Shown: in pieces, positions 1 to 8,794 of the stretch | How positions within the stretch are numbered: the first letter of the stretch is position 1 | Layout: each line of letters begins with the position of its first letter | From: Brevundimonas sp. NIBR10 | Lineage (GTDB): Bacteria; Pseudomonadota; Alphaproteobacteria; Caulobacterales; Caulobacteraceae | Direction of reading: 5' to 3' | Assembly (NCBI RefSeq): GCF_027912515.1 | Contig: NZ_CP115464.1 | Coordinates: forward strand, 186,001 to 250,000 | Length of the DNA: 64,000 bases | Translations under genes and position numbers: made by a program | Notes under the pieces: generated by a model | What the model was told of the DNA's origin: nothing | The model's database searches: none | What the model saw: only the letters and a program-made list of their open reading frames with translations

Positions 1-136
1 GAAGAAGATTCTCGATTCACCCTCCCTCTCTGATCTCTACGCACCACTTTGATGCAGCATTTCTTGCGCGAACCGCTAGAAGACCGGTCAGAAATCACGC
101 GCACACGCCGCCGCACCGCCTTCCAGAACACGACCC

Positions 137-1660
137 ATGCAAGACACCGTCCGCCGCATCCTGACCGCCCGCGTCTATGACGTGGCGATCGAGAGCCCGC
201 TCGATCCCCTGCCGCGCCTGAGCGCACGCCTGGGTCGGCCGGTGTTGCAGAAGCGCGAGGACCTGCAGCCGGTGTTCTCGTTCAAGATCCGGGGGGCCTA
301 CAACAAGGTCGCCGGGCTGGACGCGGCTTCCCTGGCGCGCGGCGTGATCTGCGCCTCGGCCGGCAATCACGCGCAGGGCCTGGCCCTGGCGGCGACCCGG
401 CGCGGCGCGGTCTCGACCATCGTCATGCCTGTGACCACCCCGGCCATCAAGGTGGCGGCGGTCAGGGCGCGCGGCGGCAATGTCGTCCTGCATGGCGAAA
501 CCTTCGACGAGGCCTATGCCCACGCCCGCGCGATCGAGGCTGAAACCGGCGCCGTCTTCGTCCACCCCTTCGACGACCCGGAGGTCATCGCCGGCCAGGG
601 CACGGTGGGGCTGGAGATCATGCGCCAGCACTCCGGTCCGATCGAGGCCGTCTTCGTGCCGATCGGCGGCGGGGGCCTGGCGTCGGGCGTCGCCGCCATC
701 GTCAAATTCCTGAGGCCCGAGACCAGGGTCATCGGGGTCGAGCCGGTCGATGCCGCCACCATGAAGACCGCCATCGACGCCGGCCGGGTGGTCACCCTCA
801 ACAGCGTCGGCGTCTTCGCCGACGGGGTGGCGGTGCTGCGCGCGGGCGACGAGACCTTCCGCCTGTGCAAGGACCTGCTGGACGATATCATCCTGGTCGA
901 CACCGACGCGATCTGCGCCGCGATCAAGGACATCTTCGACGACAGCCGCGCCGTCGCCGAGCCCTCCGGGGCCCTGGCCCTGGCTGGGCTCAAGGCCTGG
1001 GCCGCGCTGAATCCGTGCACGGACAATGACGCCGCCCTGATCGCCATCAACTCGGGGGCCAACGTCAATTTCGACCGGTTGCGCCACATCGCCGAGCGGG
1101 CCGAGATCGGCGAGGGGGCCGAGGCCCTGCTGGCCGTCGCCCTGCCCGACGAACGCGGTGCCTATGCCCGGTTCCTGCGCCTGCTGGACGGCCGGTCGGT
1201 GACCGAGTTCAACTATCGCTGGGCCCCGGACGGCGCGGCCCATTTCTTCGTCGGCGTCGCCCTGCGCAGCGGCCCGCACGAGAAGGAAGACCTGATCGCC
1301 ACCCTCCAGACCTCGGGCTACCGCGTCGAGGACATGAGCGACAACGAGACCGCCAAACTGCACGTCCGCTACATGGTCGGCGGCCGTGCGGCGGGACTGG
1401 AGGGCGAACGCATCCTGCGCTTCCAGTTCCCCGAACGCCCCGGCGCCTTCCTGCGCTTCCTGAATGCGCTCCAGCCCGCCTGGGCCCTGACCCTGTTCCA
1501 CTATCGCAACCATGGCGACGATGTCGGCCGCGTCCTGGCCGGAATCCAGGTCCCGCCTTCGGAACTGAACGCCCTCACCGAAGCCCTGAACGACCTCGGC
1601 TACCCGTACGTCGACGAAACCGACAACCCGGCCAGCCGGCTGTTCCTGGACGGGGTCTAG
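137..1660 (+). CDS. ilvA: threonine ammonia-lyase (threonine deaminase), biosynthetic type
   Basis: A PLP enzyme that deaminates L-threonine to 2-oxobutanoate, the first committed step of isoleucine synthesis. The 507-aa length fits the long, allosteric form. The PLP-binding lysine is K50 in SFKIRGAY, and the glycine-rich phosphate cradle PIGGGG lies near residue 178. The region from about 320 to the end looks like the paired ACT-like regulatory domains and includes the typical FPERPGA segment. The first 136 bases of the window hold no gene I can see. The stop codon interlocks with the stop of the convergent downstream gene, so there is no room for a terminator between them. Confidence 0.95.
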   Translation: MQDTVRRILTARVYDVAIESPLDPLPRLSARLGRPVLQKREDLQPVFSFKIRGAYNKVAGLDAASLARGVICASAGNHAQGLALAATRRGAVSTIVMPVTTPAIKVAAVRARGGNVVLHGETFDEAYAHARAIEAETGAVFVHPFDDPEVIAGQGTVGLEIMRQHSGPIEAVFVPIGGGGLASGVAAIVKFLRPETRVIGVEPVDAATMKTAIDAGRVVTLNSVGVFADGVAVLRAGDETFRLCKDLLDDIILVDTDAICAAIKDIFDDSRAVAEPSGALALAGLKAWAALNPCTDNDAALIAINSGANVNFDRLRHIAERAEIGEGAEALLAVALPDERGAYARFLRLLDGRSVTEFNYRWAPDGAAHFFVGVALRSGPHEKEDLIATLQTSGYRVEDMSDNETAKLHVRYMVGGRAAGLEGERILRFQFPERPGAFLRFLNALQPAWALTLFHYRNHGDDVGRVLAGIQVPPSELNALTEALNDLGYPYVDETDNPASRLFLDGV

Positions 1661-2523
1661 CCGATGAGCTCTTCTCGAATGACCTGAATGAGCGGGGCGA
1701 CGCCATCGGACCCGGGATAGACAACCCGACCTTCGTTGGCCGCTGCGCTCGTCCGTTCCAGCTTGACCCCGGTGATCATGCGAATCCGCTCATCCATTCG
1801 CGCCGAGACAGCTGTCGGGGCGTGTTCGGCCCGACAATCGGCATAGGCGGCGTCACGCACGATACAGCTGATGTCCACGGGCGTCGGTACGCGCGGGGCA
1901 GGCGGGGTCTCGGGCCGCTCCTGGCGTCGGGCTGTACCGCTGATGCTGCGGCTCCGCTGGCGCTGATTGGGACGGTCATCGGCGTGCTCCGCCTCCCACT
2001 CCGTCTTCAGATCGGGGCCGGCGCGCACGAGTTGGTCCCGCTCATCGCTGACCCCATAGCCACAGGCCACAAGGACGCGGTCGAGATTGGCATTCTCGGT
2101 CGGGAGGTCAAATCTGGCCCGCATCGGTGCCGGCGCTCCCGGTGCGGTGCGAACCTCGAACAGGCCGCCGCCTCTGAGAAACCGCGCGTCACGTCCGGAA
2201 ACCAGACTGGTGAACACGGTCGCGCCGGGCTGGGCCGCCCAGGTCTGAACGTCGGTCCTTCCGTCGGCACGCGATGCCGACAGCGTACGGATCACCTCGG
2301 TCGAGGCCGGCAGGCCGACGAGGACGACTTTCAGAGCTCCCGCCTGACACTGCGCCACCACCGCCTTGCCGCCATCGTACCGGACCGTCGCGACAGTCAG
2401 TTGCCGGGCCGCATCCTCGCCGAACTCCCAGTCATCGTCCTGGGCGAAGGCCAGCGTCGGCGCGCAGATCGCCGCCGCCACCAACATCGCGACCCCGCCG
2501 CGTCCAGATCCGAAACCACCCAT
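1657..2523 (-). CDS. secreted protein of unknown function
   Basis: A 288-aa protein of no family I recognise. The N-terminus is a signal peptide (basic and glycine-rich start, hydrophobic core, AFA-Q-like cleavage site near residue 25), so it is probably periplasmic. Longer in-frame extension is possible, but the ATG used here has a GGAGG ribosome-binding site 6 bases upstream and begins directly with the signal peptide. The middle is rich in Arg, Gln and Pro, suggesting a flexible linker between two small globular parts. It is convergent with ilvA and shares stop-codon bases with it. Confidence 0.7.
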   Translation of the reverse strand: MGGFGSGRGGVAMLVAAAICAPTLAFAQDDDWEFGEDAARQLTVATVRYDGGKAVVAQCQAGALKVVLVGLPASTEVIRTLSASRADGRTDVQTWAAQPGATVFTSLVSGRDARFLRGGGLFEVRTAPGAPAPMRARFDLPTENANLDRVLVACGYGVSDERDQLVRAGPDLKTEWEAEHADDRPNQRQRSRSISGTARRQERPETPPAPRVPTPVDISCIVRDAAYADCRAEHAPTAVSARMDERIRMITGVKLERTSAAANEGRVVYPGSDGVAPLIQVIREELIG

Positions 2524-2720
2524 CGGAGACCTCCCCACGACCCTGTCCTTCCCGCACGCTAATGCGAGACGCCCGCCATTGCGAGCCGCACCTGTTCGTT
2601 CACGCATCGCCAGCAGCACCGCCCTGCCATCGGCGCATCCGGGCCGACCGATCGCGCAATCGCGGATGACGACGCGCCCCGCGGCCCTACACCGGGGCAT
2701 CCCCTCATCCGGAGCTCGCC

Positions 2721-3236
2721 ATGTCCTCGATCACCCGTCCCCTGCTCCGTCCCTGGCCGCTCGCCGGCATCGGTCTGATCCTCGTCGTGGCGGCCTGGGT
2801 CGCGCTGGCACAGGCCGGGTTGCTGCCTCTGTGGTCGCATCCCCATGCCCCGGACCTGGCCCTGCTGGCCGCCCAGCCGGTGGTGATCCAGTTGCATGTC
2901 GGCGCCGCCCTGTCGGCCCTTCTGATCGGCACCGTCCTGTTGCTCGGCGTCAAGGGCAACACCCTGCACCGGACGCTCGGCTGGTCCTGGGTGATCGCCA
3001 TGGCGACCGTGGCGATCAGCTCCTTCTTCATCCGGACCAGCGGGACCTTTTCCTGGATCCACCTGCTCAGCGGCTGGACCGTGATCGCCCTGCCCATGGC
3101 CGTGTTCGCCGCCAGACGTCACGACATCAAGTCGCACCGGCGCGGCATGACCGGCCTGTTCGTCGGCGGCCTGCTGATCGCCGGCCTGTTCACCTTCGCG
3201 CCCGGCCGGCTGATGTGGAAGATCGTCTTCGGCTGA
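2721..3236 (+). CDS. DUF2306-like integral membrane protein
   Basis: A 171-aa inner-membrane protein with four hydrophobic helices (about residues 13-33, 55-77, 88-107 and 112-128) and a fifth near 148-165. The arrangement of HVGAA, HRTLGW and an intramembrane histidine (IHLLSG) matches my recollection of the DUF2306 family, which has no firmly known function. The conserved histidines are compatible with haem or metal binding, but that is inference. The ATG has a GGAG site 8 bases upstream. It is transcribed alone, convergent with the next gene at 6 bases. Confidence 0.75.
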   Translation: MSSITRPLLRPWPLAGIGLILVVAAWVALAQAGLLPLWSHPHAPDLALLAAQPVVIQLHVGAALSALLIGTVLLLGVKGNTLHRTLGWSWVIAMATVAISSFFIRTSGTFSWIHLLSGWTVIALPMAVFAARRHDIKSHRRGMTGLFVGGLLIAGLFTFAPGRLMWKIVFG

Positions 3237-3242
3237 AGGAGC

Positions 3243-4196
3243 CTATTCGCCCTGGGCCGCCCTGATCGCGTGGTGGGCGCGAACGATGGAGTTCGCGACT
3301 TCCTGGGTCTGGCTGCCCGCATTGCCCAGGTTCCGCTCGGACTTGTAGAGCCCGTTCAGATAGGCCCTGTCCAGGTCAGTCAGGCCCGGCGTGCCCTGCG
3401 GATCGTCGAACAGGTTCAGGATGGTGGCATAGCCCCGCGTCTCCGCCTCAGGATCGACCTGGGCCAAGGCCAGGAAGCTCAGATAATCCGCCAGCTGATC
3501 CGGCGTGGTGCCCTCAAGCTTGCCCGCATCGACGACGATGTAGACCTTGGACAGGTTGTCGACGATCTCGCTGCGGAGCCGCGACGACACCGTGGTCCGC
3601 ACCGAGGGGGCATAGGCAAAGGTCGTGTCCTGGCCGCCGACGCCCGCACCATTGCCGATGATATCGCCGGGCAGGCGGGTGGCGCGCTCGCCGGTGTCGG
3701 AAAAGACCGGCATGCTGGAATGCCACCAGCGGACGGGGGCGTCAGTGGTCTGGAACTTCGCAAGCTGGGTGCGGCCGCGATCGGTGCCCGATCCGCCGCT
3801 GACGAACCGGCGCGGCGCCTGGGCGACGAAGGCCTGGGTCACGGGGTCGGCGTCCACCGCGAAGATGATGATGACATTGGGGTCGCAGCCTGGCCCTGCG
3901 GGATTCAGGCCCACGCTCATCGCGGTCTGCGCGATCCGGTCGATGAAGTATTGCGCCTCTGCGGTCCTCAGATTGACCGTGCCCGGACAGACGCTGCGGC
4001 TCCAGCGGGCCAGGTCGCGGTTGCGCACCGGGGCCCCGACATCGACCACGAAATCATGCACCAGGTTTTCGAGCCGGCGTCCGGTGACCTCGAGGTCATT
4101 GAGCTGGAACGGGGTGTCCGGATCGACCTGCGGCGGCGCAGCGGCCGGGACAGGCTGTGCGGACAAGGCCAGGGCGGCGAGCGCGGCGATCAGCAT
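3243..4196 (-). CDS. secreted hypothetical protein
   Basis: A 317-aa protein beginning with a short signal peptide (hydrophobic residues 1-20, cleavage after an Ala-rich stretch). Two well-spaced cysteines (in SVCPGT and GPGCDP) could form a periplasmic disulfide. The family resembles proteins annotated as hypothetical in Caulobacterales; I cannot name a domain. A GAGG motif lies upstream of the ATG. The 92 bases between it and the upstream ogt gene hold nothing recognisable. Confidence 0.7.
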   Translation of the reverse strand: MLIAALAALALSAQPVPAAAPPQVDPDTPFQLNDLEVTGRRLENLVHDFVVDVGAPVRNRDLARWSRSVCPGTVNLRTAEAQYFIDRIAQTAMSVGLNPAGPGCDPNVIIIFAVDADPVTQAFVAQAPRRFVSGGSGTDRGRTQLAKFQTTDAPVRWWHSSMPVFSDTGERATRLPGDIIGNGAGVGGQDTTFAYAPSVRTTVSSRLRSEIVDNLSKVYIVVDAGKLEGTTPDQLADYLSFLALAQVDPEAETRGYATILNLFDDPQGTPGLTDLDRAYLNGLYKSERNLGNAGSQTQEVANSIVRAHHAIRAAQGE

Positions 4197-4288
4197 GGCG
4201 GCATCCTCGTCGGCCGGGCGTACCCCGGCCGTCAGATCAGTCTAAACCCGTCACCGAATGGGGTCGAGCCCCGGCTCACACCGCCTCG

Positions 4289-4804
4289 TCACCGGGCCTC
4301 GTGCGCCAGCAGCCACCGCTTGCGTTCCAGCCCGCCGGCATAGCCGGTCAGGGTGCCGTTGGCCCCGATCACCCGGTGGCAGGGCACGATCAGGGCGACG
4401 GGGTTCTGGCCGTTGGCGAGCCCCGCGGCCCGCACCGCCTTCGGCCGCCCGATCGCCGCCGCCAACTGGCCATAGGTCCGCGTCTCGCCCGCCGGAATGG
4501 CGCGCAGGGCGGCCCAGACCTCATGCTGGAATGGCGTCCCGTTGGTGCGCACGACCAGCCCGTCCAACGCCCGCCGATCGCCCGCGAAATAGGCCGTCAC
4601 CGCCGCCCGCGTCGTCTCCGGCGCCGCGCCCGGCTCGAGCACGAACGCCCCGTGATGCCGCGTCAGAAGCCGCATCATCCGCGCCTCATAGTCCTCGAAA
4701 TCCAGCGCCACGACGGCGCCGTCGGCATCGACGACCAGCAGCACTTCCCCGACCGGGGTCGCGATCCGGTCCAGGATGAAGGTCTCAGGCTGCGCGCTTT
4801 TCAT
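4289..4804 (-). CDS. ogt: methylated-DNA--protein-cysteine methyltransferase (first of two copies)
   Basis: A suicide repair protein that takes O6-alkyl groups from guanine onto its own cysteine. The active-site PCHRV motif is intact near residue 139, followed by GANG and the GGLERK turn typical of Ogt/Ada-C domains. At 171 aa it is a normal stand-alone Ogt. I chose the ATG that overlaps the end of the upstream Ada-AlkA gene by 20 bases, because an in-frame longer version would add residues with no resemblance to the family. The overlap implies translational coupling, so sensor and methyltransferase are made together, like a split Ada protein. Confidence 0.93.
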   Translation of the reverse strand: MKSAQPETFILDRIATPVGEVLLVVDADGAVVALDFEDYEARMMRLLTRHHGAFVLEPGAAPETTRAAVTAYFAGDRRALDGLVVRTNGTPFQHEVWAALRAIPAGETRTYGQLAAAIGRPKAVRAAGLANGQNPVALIVPCHRVIGANGTLTGYAGGLERKRWLLAHEAR

Positions 4805-5897
4805 CGTCGTTCTCCAGGTCTCGCGCCGACACTCCTGCCGTCCGCAGGTGCAGGGCACCGTAAGCCCGCCAGGGCCGCCATCGCTCGGCGCGCGCCATGG
4901 CCCGCACCTCGAAATCCTCGGGCAACCGATCGCTCGGCGCCGTCTGTCCGACATCGATCCAGGCGCCGGGCAGACGCAGCCCCGGCCGCGCCTCGATCAA
5001 AGCCTTCAGTCCCGGGTCGGCCGACAGATCCCGCGCGATCGCGTCGGGATCGGCCGACAGGTCAAACACGCGCCGTACCCGCGCCAGCACCCCCGGCAGG
5101 GCCCTGAGGTCCGAGGCCTCGACCGTGACCTCGACCCGCCCGGGTCGCCCGAAGGCCACCACGATCCGGCCGTCCGTACCGTCGATCGCGACGGTCAGGG
5201 CCCGCAACCAGCGGCCGTCGTCCACCGCGTCACCGCGCGACGCCAGCGCCGCCAGCATGGCCTGACGGTCGTACGGCTCGCGGTAGGTCAGCCCCAACCG
5301 GACCCCCACCTCGGCCGCCCGCTCCTTGCGCCGCCGCAGCGCCGAGGGCGGTCGTCCGTACAAGGATTGAAAGGTCTCGTTGAACCGCCGCACACTGCCG
5401 AAGCCGGACGCCAGCGCCACCTCGGCCATCGACAGATCGGTCTCGTGGATCAGCTGTTTGGCCAGCAGCACGCGCCGGGTCTGGGCTACGCTGACCGGGG
5501 CGGCCCCCAGATGCTGCCGAAAAAGTCTGCGAAGTTGTCGCTCCCCTACCCCCAGCCGGCCGGCGAGGGCATCGACGTCGGCCTCATCCAGCGCCCCCGC
5601 CTCGATCAGGGCCAGCGCCCGGCTGACGGTGTTGGACGTGCCCCGCCAGGCCCCCATATCGGGCGCCGTCTCGGGCCGGCAGCGCAGACAGGCCCGGAAC
5701 CCCGCCTCCTCCGCCGCCGCAGCGGTCGGGTAGAAGATCATGTTCTCGCGTTTGGGCGTCCGCGCCGGACAGACCGGCCGACAATAGATGCCGGTCGAGG
5801 TCACCCCGCCGAAGAACCGTCCGTCGAACCGCGCATCGCGGGTCAGCACGGCCCGGTAGCAGGCCTCCTGATCCAATGTGTCGCGCGCCGTTTCCAT
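4785..5897 (-). CDS. Ada-type regulator fused to an AlkA glycosylase remnant lacking its catalytic core
   Basis: A 370-aa protein. Residues 1-80 are the Ada methylphosphotriester domain with zinc cysteines C39, C43, C70 and C73. Residues about 85-185 are an AraC-type helix-turn-helix pair. Residues about 190-310 match the AlkA N-terminal domain. The protein then passes directly from LPGAW (309-313) to the normal AlkA C-terminal tail (AERWRPWRAYGALHL). Full Ada-AlkA fusions are near 490 aa, so roughly 120 residues with the helix-hairpin-helix and catalytic aspartate are absent, without a frameshift. It should still sense alkyl phosphotriesters and regulate, but not excise bases. ogt overlaps its 3' end. 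Confidence 0.85.
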   Translation of the reverse strand: METARDTLDQEACYRAVLTRDARFDGRFFGGVTSTGIYCRPVCPARTPKRENMIFYPTAAAAEEAGFRACLRCRPETAPDMGAWRGTSNTVSRALALIEAGALDEADVDALAGRLGVGERQLRRLFRQHLGAAPVSVAQTRRVLLAKQLIHETDLSMAEVALASGFGSVRRFNETFQSLYGRPPSALRRRKERAAEVGVRLGLTYREPYDRQAMLAALASRGDAVDDGRWLRALTVAIDGTDGRIVVAFGRPGRVEVTVEASDLRALPGVLARVRRVFDLSADPDAIARDLSADPGLKALIEARPGLRLPGAWIDVGQTAPSDRLPEDFEVRAMARAERWRPWRAYGALHLRTAGVSARDLENDDEKRAA

Positions 5898-5953
5898 GAC
5901 GCCAACATGGGGGCTGATCGCCCCCATGTCTCGCGGTTTTCGGACATGACGAG

Positions 5954-7093
5954 TCAGACGAGGCTGGGCTTGAGCCGATCCGCACCGGGCGACGGCTTGC
6001 CTGTCACCAGCCGCCACAGGGCACCGGAGGCCTCGAACACGCTGGTCACGAAGCCGATGGCCACCACCAGCATGATGATCGTCGCCAGGGCCCAGTCGTG
6101 GGTCTGCACCATGGTCGCCACCCGCTCGATAAGGGTCTGGAGACTGTCGGCGCGGATCAGCGGCGACAGGGGCGAGGCCATCCACAGCCAGCCGTAGAAG
6201 CAGGCCCGCGTCACGCTGAGAGCCAGGTCGCCGAGCCCGGTCAGCCGCACCGATCCCGGCATGGCCGCCCGCGCCAGCCCGAACACGATCCGCGCCACGG
6301 CATAGGCGATGACGGGCCAGTAGATCAGGCCCAGGGTCTGGATCACCAGTTGCGAATAGCTGACCCCGTCGATGGTCACGGCCAGGTCGATGGGCCGCAG
6401 GTCGCGCGTCGTCAGCAGCCCCGTCCACCACAGCAGGAAGACGGCCCAGGCGATGGCGCTGGCCACGCCGCGCGCGGCCGGCGACATCTGGCCGCTCACG
6501 CCCCGCACCCGCCCCCTGGCCCGATCGGCCGCGCCGCTTTGGGTCGGACCGTTCTCGGACAGGGCCCGTGATACGCTGTCGGCGTCAAAGGCCGCGATTT
6601 CGAAAAGGCCCAGGTCCTTGACCCGCCAGTCGCGGATGAAGGCCGGCTTCTCCTTCTGGCGCTCGATGATGAAGGCGGCCAGGGTGGCCAGACCCACGAT
6701 GGTGATCGCGCCGTTGAAGACGTTGGCAAAGGCATGGCCGATCGCCTGGCCCGCCATCATGTCCCCCGCGAACACACGCACCACCAGGCCGATGACCGTG
6801 ATCGCGGCCATGGCGACCAGCGCCACCTTCACCCCGAACATCCACCAGGGATAGAGCTCCGGCCCGACCACATGCTGGGGACCGGAGCCGTAGCGGGCGG
6901 CGACGGTCAGGGGGTGGCCCACCTCGCGCAGCACAGCCTCCTTTTCCGCCTCGGTCAGGGGTCGGCCGAGGCTCTCCTCGCGGTCCTCCATCCGGGTCTG
7001 GATGGCGTCGCGCAGCTCGGCGATGATGTCGTCGCGCGTGGCCCGGGGCAGTTGCGCCGCCACGGCCTTCAGATATCGGTCTGTCAGGGTCAT
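5954..7093 (-). CDS. HAAS-domain-like multi-pass membrane protein
   Basis: A 379-aa protein. Residues 1-70 form a charged helical domain (YLKAVAAQLP, then EEL/EVGHP-type motifs) like the HAAS/DUF1700 module that commonly follows PadR regulators. The rest has about six membrane helices (near 82-105, 125-145, 218-238, 255-280, 297-315 and 345-365). Partner and substrate are unknown. The chosen ATG gives a product starting with the HAAS-like helix and has GGAG about 10 bases upstream; longer in-frame starts run into padR. It lies 26 bases after padR in the same direction, so the regulator and membrane protein are almost certainly one operon. Confidence 0.8.
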   Translation of the reverse strand: MTLTDRYLKAVAAQLPRATRDDIIAELRDAIQTRMEDREESLGRPLTEAEKEAVLREVGHPLTVAARYGSGPQHVVGPELYPWWMFGVKVALVAMAAITVIGLVVRVFAGDMMAGQAIGHAFANVFNGAITIVGLATLAAFIIERQKEKPAFIRDWRVKDLGLFEIAAFDADSVSRALSENGPTQSGAADRARGRVRGVSGQMSPAARGVASAIAWAVFLLWWTGLLTTRDLRPIDLAVTIDGVSYSQLVIQTLGLIYWPVIAYAVARIVFGLARAAMPGSVRLTGLGDLALSVTRACFYGWLWMASPLSPLIRADSLQTLIERVATMVQTHDWALATIIMLVVAIGFVTSVFEASGALWRLVTGKPSPGADRLKPSLV

Positions 7094-7119
7094 CCTGGTT
7101 GCTCCAAGGTCGGGATTGT

Positions 7120-7449
7120 TCAGAGAATTCGGTCGAGCGAGGCGTTGATGCCCCGCCATTCGTCGGTCAGGGCCGCCAGCATCGCCTCGCCCATCGGCGA
7201 CAGGACGTAGAAGCGCTTTTTCCGCTTCTCTTCCTCGCGCCATTCGCTGGCCAGCAGCCCCTGGCTCTCCAGCCGGCGCAGCAGCGGATAGAGGGTCGAT
7301 TCCTCCATCTCCAGCCCATCGGCGGCCAGGGCCTGGCGCAGCGTGTAGCCGTAGCGTTCGGTCCTCAGGCAGGCGAGCACCGCCAGCACCAGCGACCCGC
7401 GCCGCAGCTCCAGCCGCATGGATTCAAAAAGTTCGGCATCGATCGTCAT
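7120..7449 (-). CDS. PadR-family transcriptional regulator
   Basis: A 109-aa winged-helix repressor. The core matches PadR: RRGSLVLAVLACL, then the YGY motif, then the ESTLYPLLRRLE recognition helix and a basic wing (EEEKRKKRFY). It has no long C-terminal dimerisation domain, so it belongs to the short class. It is the first gene of an operon with the HAAS membrane protein, and three imperfect palindromes sit directly upstream, as expected for autorepression. Confidence 0.9.
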   Translation of the reverse strand: MTIDAELFESMRLELRRGSLVLAVLACLRTERYGYTLRQALAADGLEMEESTLYPLLRRLESQGLLASEWREEEKRKKRFYVLSPMGEAMLAALTDEWRGINASLDRIL

Positions 7450-7465
7450 GGCTGATCCCGCTCGT

Positions 7466-7507
7466 CACATAGTGTGTGACATACAGTGTATGCCGCATAC
7501 TGTGCGA
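7466..7507 (-). promoter_or_regulatory. probable PadR operator, three imperfect palindromes
   Basis: Three similar near-palindromic words follow one another just upstream of padR: CACATAGTGTGTG, CATACAGTGTATG (7480-7492, almost a perfect dyad) and GCATACTGTGCGA. The stretch is far more AT-rich than its surroundings. PadR proteins typically bind ATAC/GTAT-type dyads in their own promoter, so this is the likely autoregulatory site. Confidence 0.5.
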
Positions 7508-7568
7508 CCGAGTCAACCGCTTCGGGTATTACCCGGCCATCGCGACCCGATGGCCGAGGTGCCGAGGT

Positions 7569-7778
7569 CTACTTCGTCAGATAAAACAGTCGCTCCACCG
7601 TCGTGTCCAAAGCCTGGGCCAGGCTGAGCGCCAGCAGGGTCGATGGCACGAACACACCGTTTTCGACCGTGTTGATCGTTTTTCGCGATACGCTGGCGCG
7701 TTCGGCCAGTTCGGCTTGGGTCAGACCGGCGGCGGTGCGGATTTTCTTCAGCCGTGAGCCCAGCCGGGGATCACCCAC
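7569..7778 (-). CDS. small XRE/Cro-type DNA-binding protein
   Basis: A 69-aa protein consisting of a single helix-turn-helix (LTQAELAERASVSRKTINTVENG) plus a short tail ending VERLFYLTK, the arrangement of the small YozG-like regulators. It begins with GTG, which overlaps the end of the upstream membrane-protein gene by 8 bases. Small XRE proteins coupled to a membrane protein recur in this window (see 32014-32659), and the pair probably works as one regulatory unit whose signal is unknown. Confidence 0.85.
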   Translation of the reverse strand: MGDPRLGSRLKKIRTAAGLTQAELAERASVSRKTINTVENGVFVPSTLLALSLAQALDTTVERLFYLTK

Positions 7779-8472
7779 CCCGACCGGCCTTCCAGTCGAG
7801 CCAGACGAACGACAGCCCGGCGGCCGAAACGGCCAGGCCCAGGGTCGGCGGCAGCGCCATCAGACCCCACACGGGCTGGAGTATCGTCAGGACAAGCGCC
7901 GTCGTCACGCCCAAGAGTAGCACGAAGAACGAAACCATCACCGCGCGCGTCCGCATCTGGCGCGACAGTTCGTCGTTCAGCCATCGGCGATCCCGTATCA
8001 ATTGCCAGTCCCACCCCATCAGGATGATCGGCACCAGCCAGGCATAGGCGATCACAACACCCAGCAACCGCCCATCTCCATCCCGCTCCACCCCGGCCAT
8101 GGATCGATGGATTTCCAGCGAGGCCCCGAACGAGGCCGCCATCAGGACGATCGAATAGAGCACCAGCATTCCGGCTCTCCGCCTTTGGGCCCTCGCCTCT
8201 TGGTGCGGGTCCGTTGGGGATCTCAGCCGCGAAGCCCGGGTCTGGTAGGTGGCGGCAAGAAGCAGGACGGCCAACGTCACAAGCGCCAGGCCGACGAGAA
8301 TGGCCCCATTGGTCCACTGACCATCAATACCCGCCTTCAGCCCCGGCTCTAGCCCTTCGTCTCGGGCGACCACGCCCACGATGGTCAAACCCGTTCCGGC
8401 GAAGGTCAGTAGCCCACCAATCCTTCGAGACGTCGTGCGCCAATCAGCCATTCGCGCTCCGTTCATCGCCAT
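7771..8472 (-). CDS. membrane protein paired with an XRE regulator
   Basis: A 233-aa protein with two hydrophobic hairpins: helices near residues 18-37, 56-75, 100-117 and 138-153, then 182-202 and 206-225. No catalytic motif is visible. The first ATG (M-A-M-N) has a run of G residues as ribosome-binding site. Its 3' end overlaps the XRE gene, so both come from one transcript driven from the direct-repeat promoter region upstream. Confidence 0.7.
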   Translation of the reverse strand: MAMNGARMADWRTTSRRIGGLLTFAGTGLTIVGVVARDEGLEPGLKAGIDGQWTNGAILVGLALVTLAVLLLAATYQTRASRLRSPTDPHQEARAQRRRAGMLVLYSIVLMAASFGASLEIHRSMAGVERDGDGRLLGVVIAYAWLVPIILMGWDWQLIRDRRWLNDELSRQMRTRAVMVSFFVLLLGVTTALVLTILQPVWGLMALPPTLGLAVSAAGLSFVWLDWKAGRGG

Positions 8473-8499
8473 TCCCCCCCCAACATCATGTCACCTTGG

Positions 8500-8533
8500 G
8501 GTTACAAATCACCTATAGGTTACATTGCGTCAA
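8500..8533 (-). promoter_or_regulatory. candidate promoter with spaced direct repeats
   Basis: On the minus strand a TTGACG hexamer (8528-8533) lies upstream of the membrane/XRE operon. Two copies of GGTTACA (8500-8506 and 8518-8524, plus-strand sense) are 18 bases apart, about two helical turns, and overlap where RNA polymerase would sit. The -10 element is poor. The XRE protein encoded by this operon is the natural candidate ligand, but nothing shows that directly. Confidence 0.35.
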
Positions 8534-8622
8534 ACACCGTTCGAACTTTGGAAGGCCCTGAGTAAGTGCTGACCCGCCCGAGGGCTGCGCCTCAGCGTCC
8601 TCTCGGAGAACGAGGAAAAGTG

Positions 8623-8657
8623 GGCGTCCCGACCTCGTGGGGCGAGGTCGGGACGCC
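8623..8657. terminator. perfect 15-bp hairpin downstream of luxR
   Basis: GGCGTCCCGACCTCG pairs perfectly with its complement across a 5-base TGGGG loop. No T-run follows on either strand, so it is not a classical intrinsic terminator, although very strong stems in high-GC genomes can still stop transcription. It lies in the 270-base gap between the luxR stop and the upstream region of the XRE operon, where no gene is visible. Confidence 0.5.
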
Positions 8658-8794
8658 GGGGCCGACAACCCCCTACGGTCAGGCGGAGGGTGATGCGGAC
8701 CGCAGCCGGGGCGCTTTCGCGATCGCCCGGCCGGGCAGATCCACACTGCCGATTTCCCACGCCCCGCGAAACCTGCGGATTTCCATAGGTAGGG

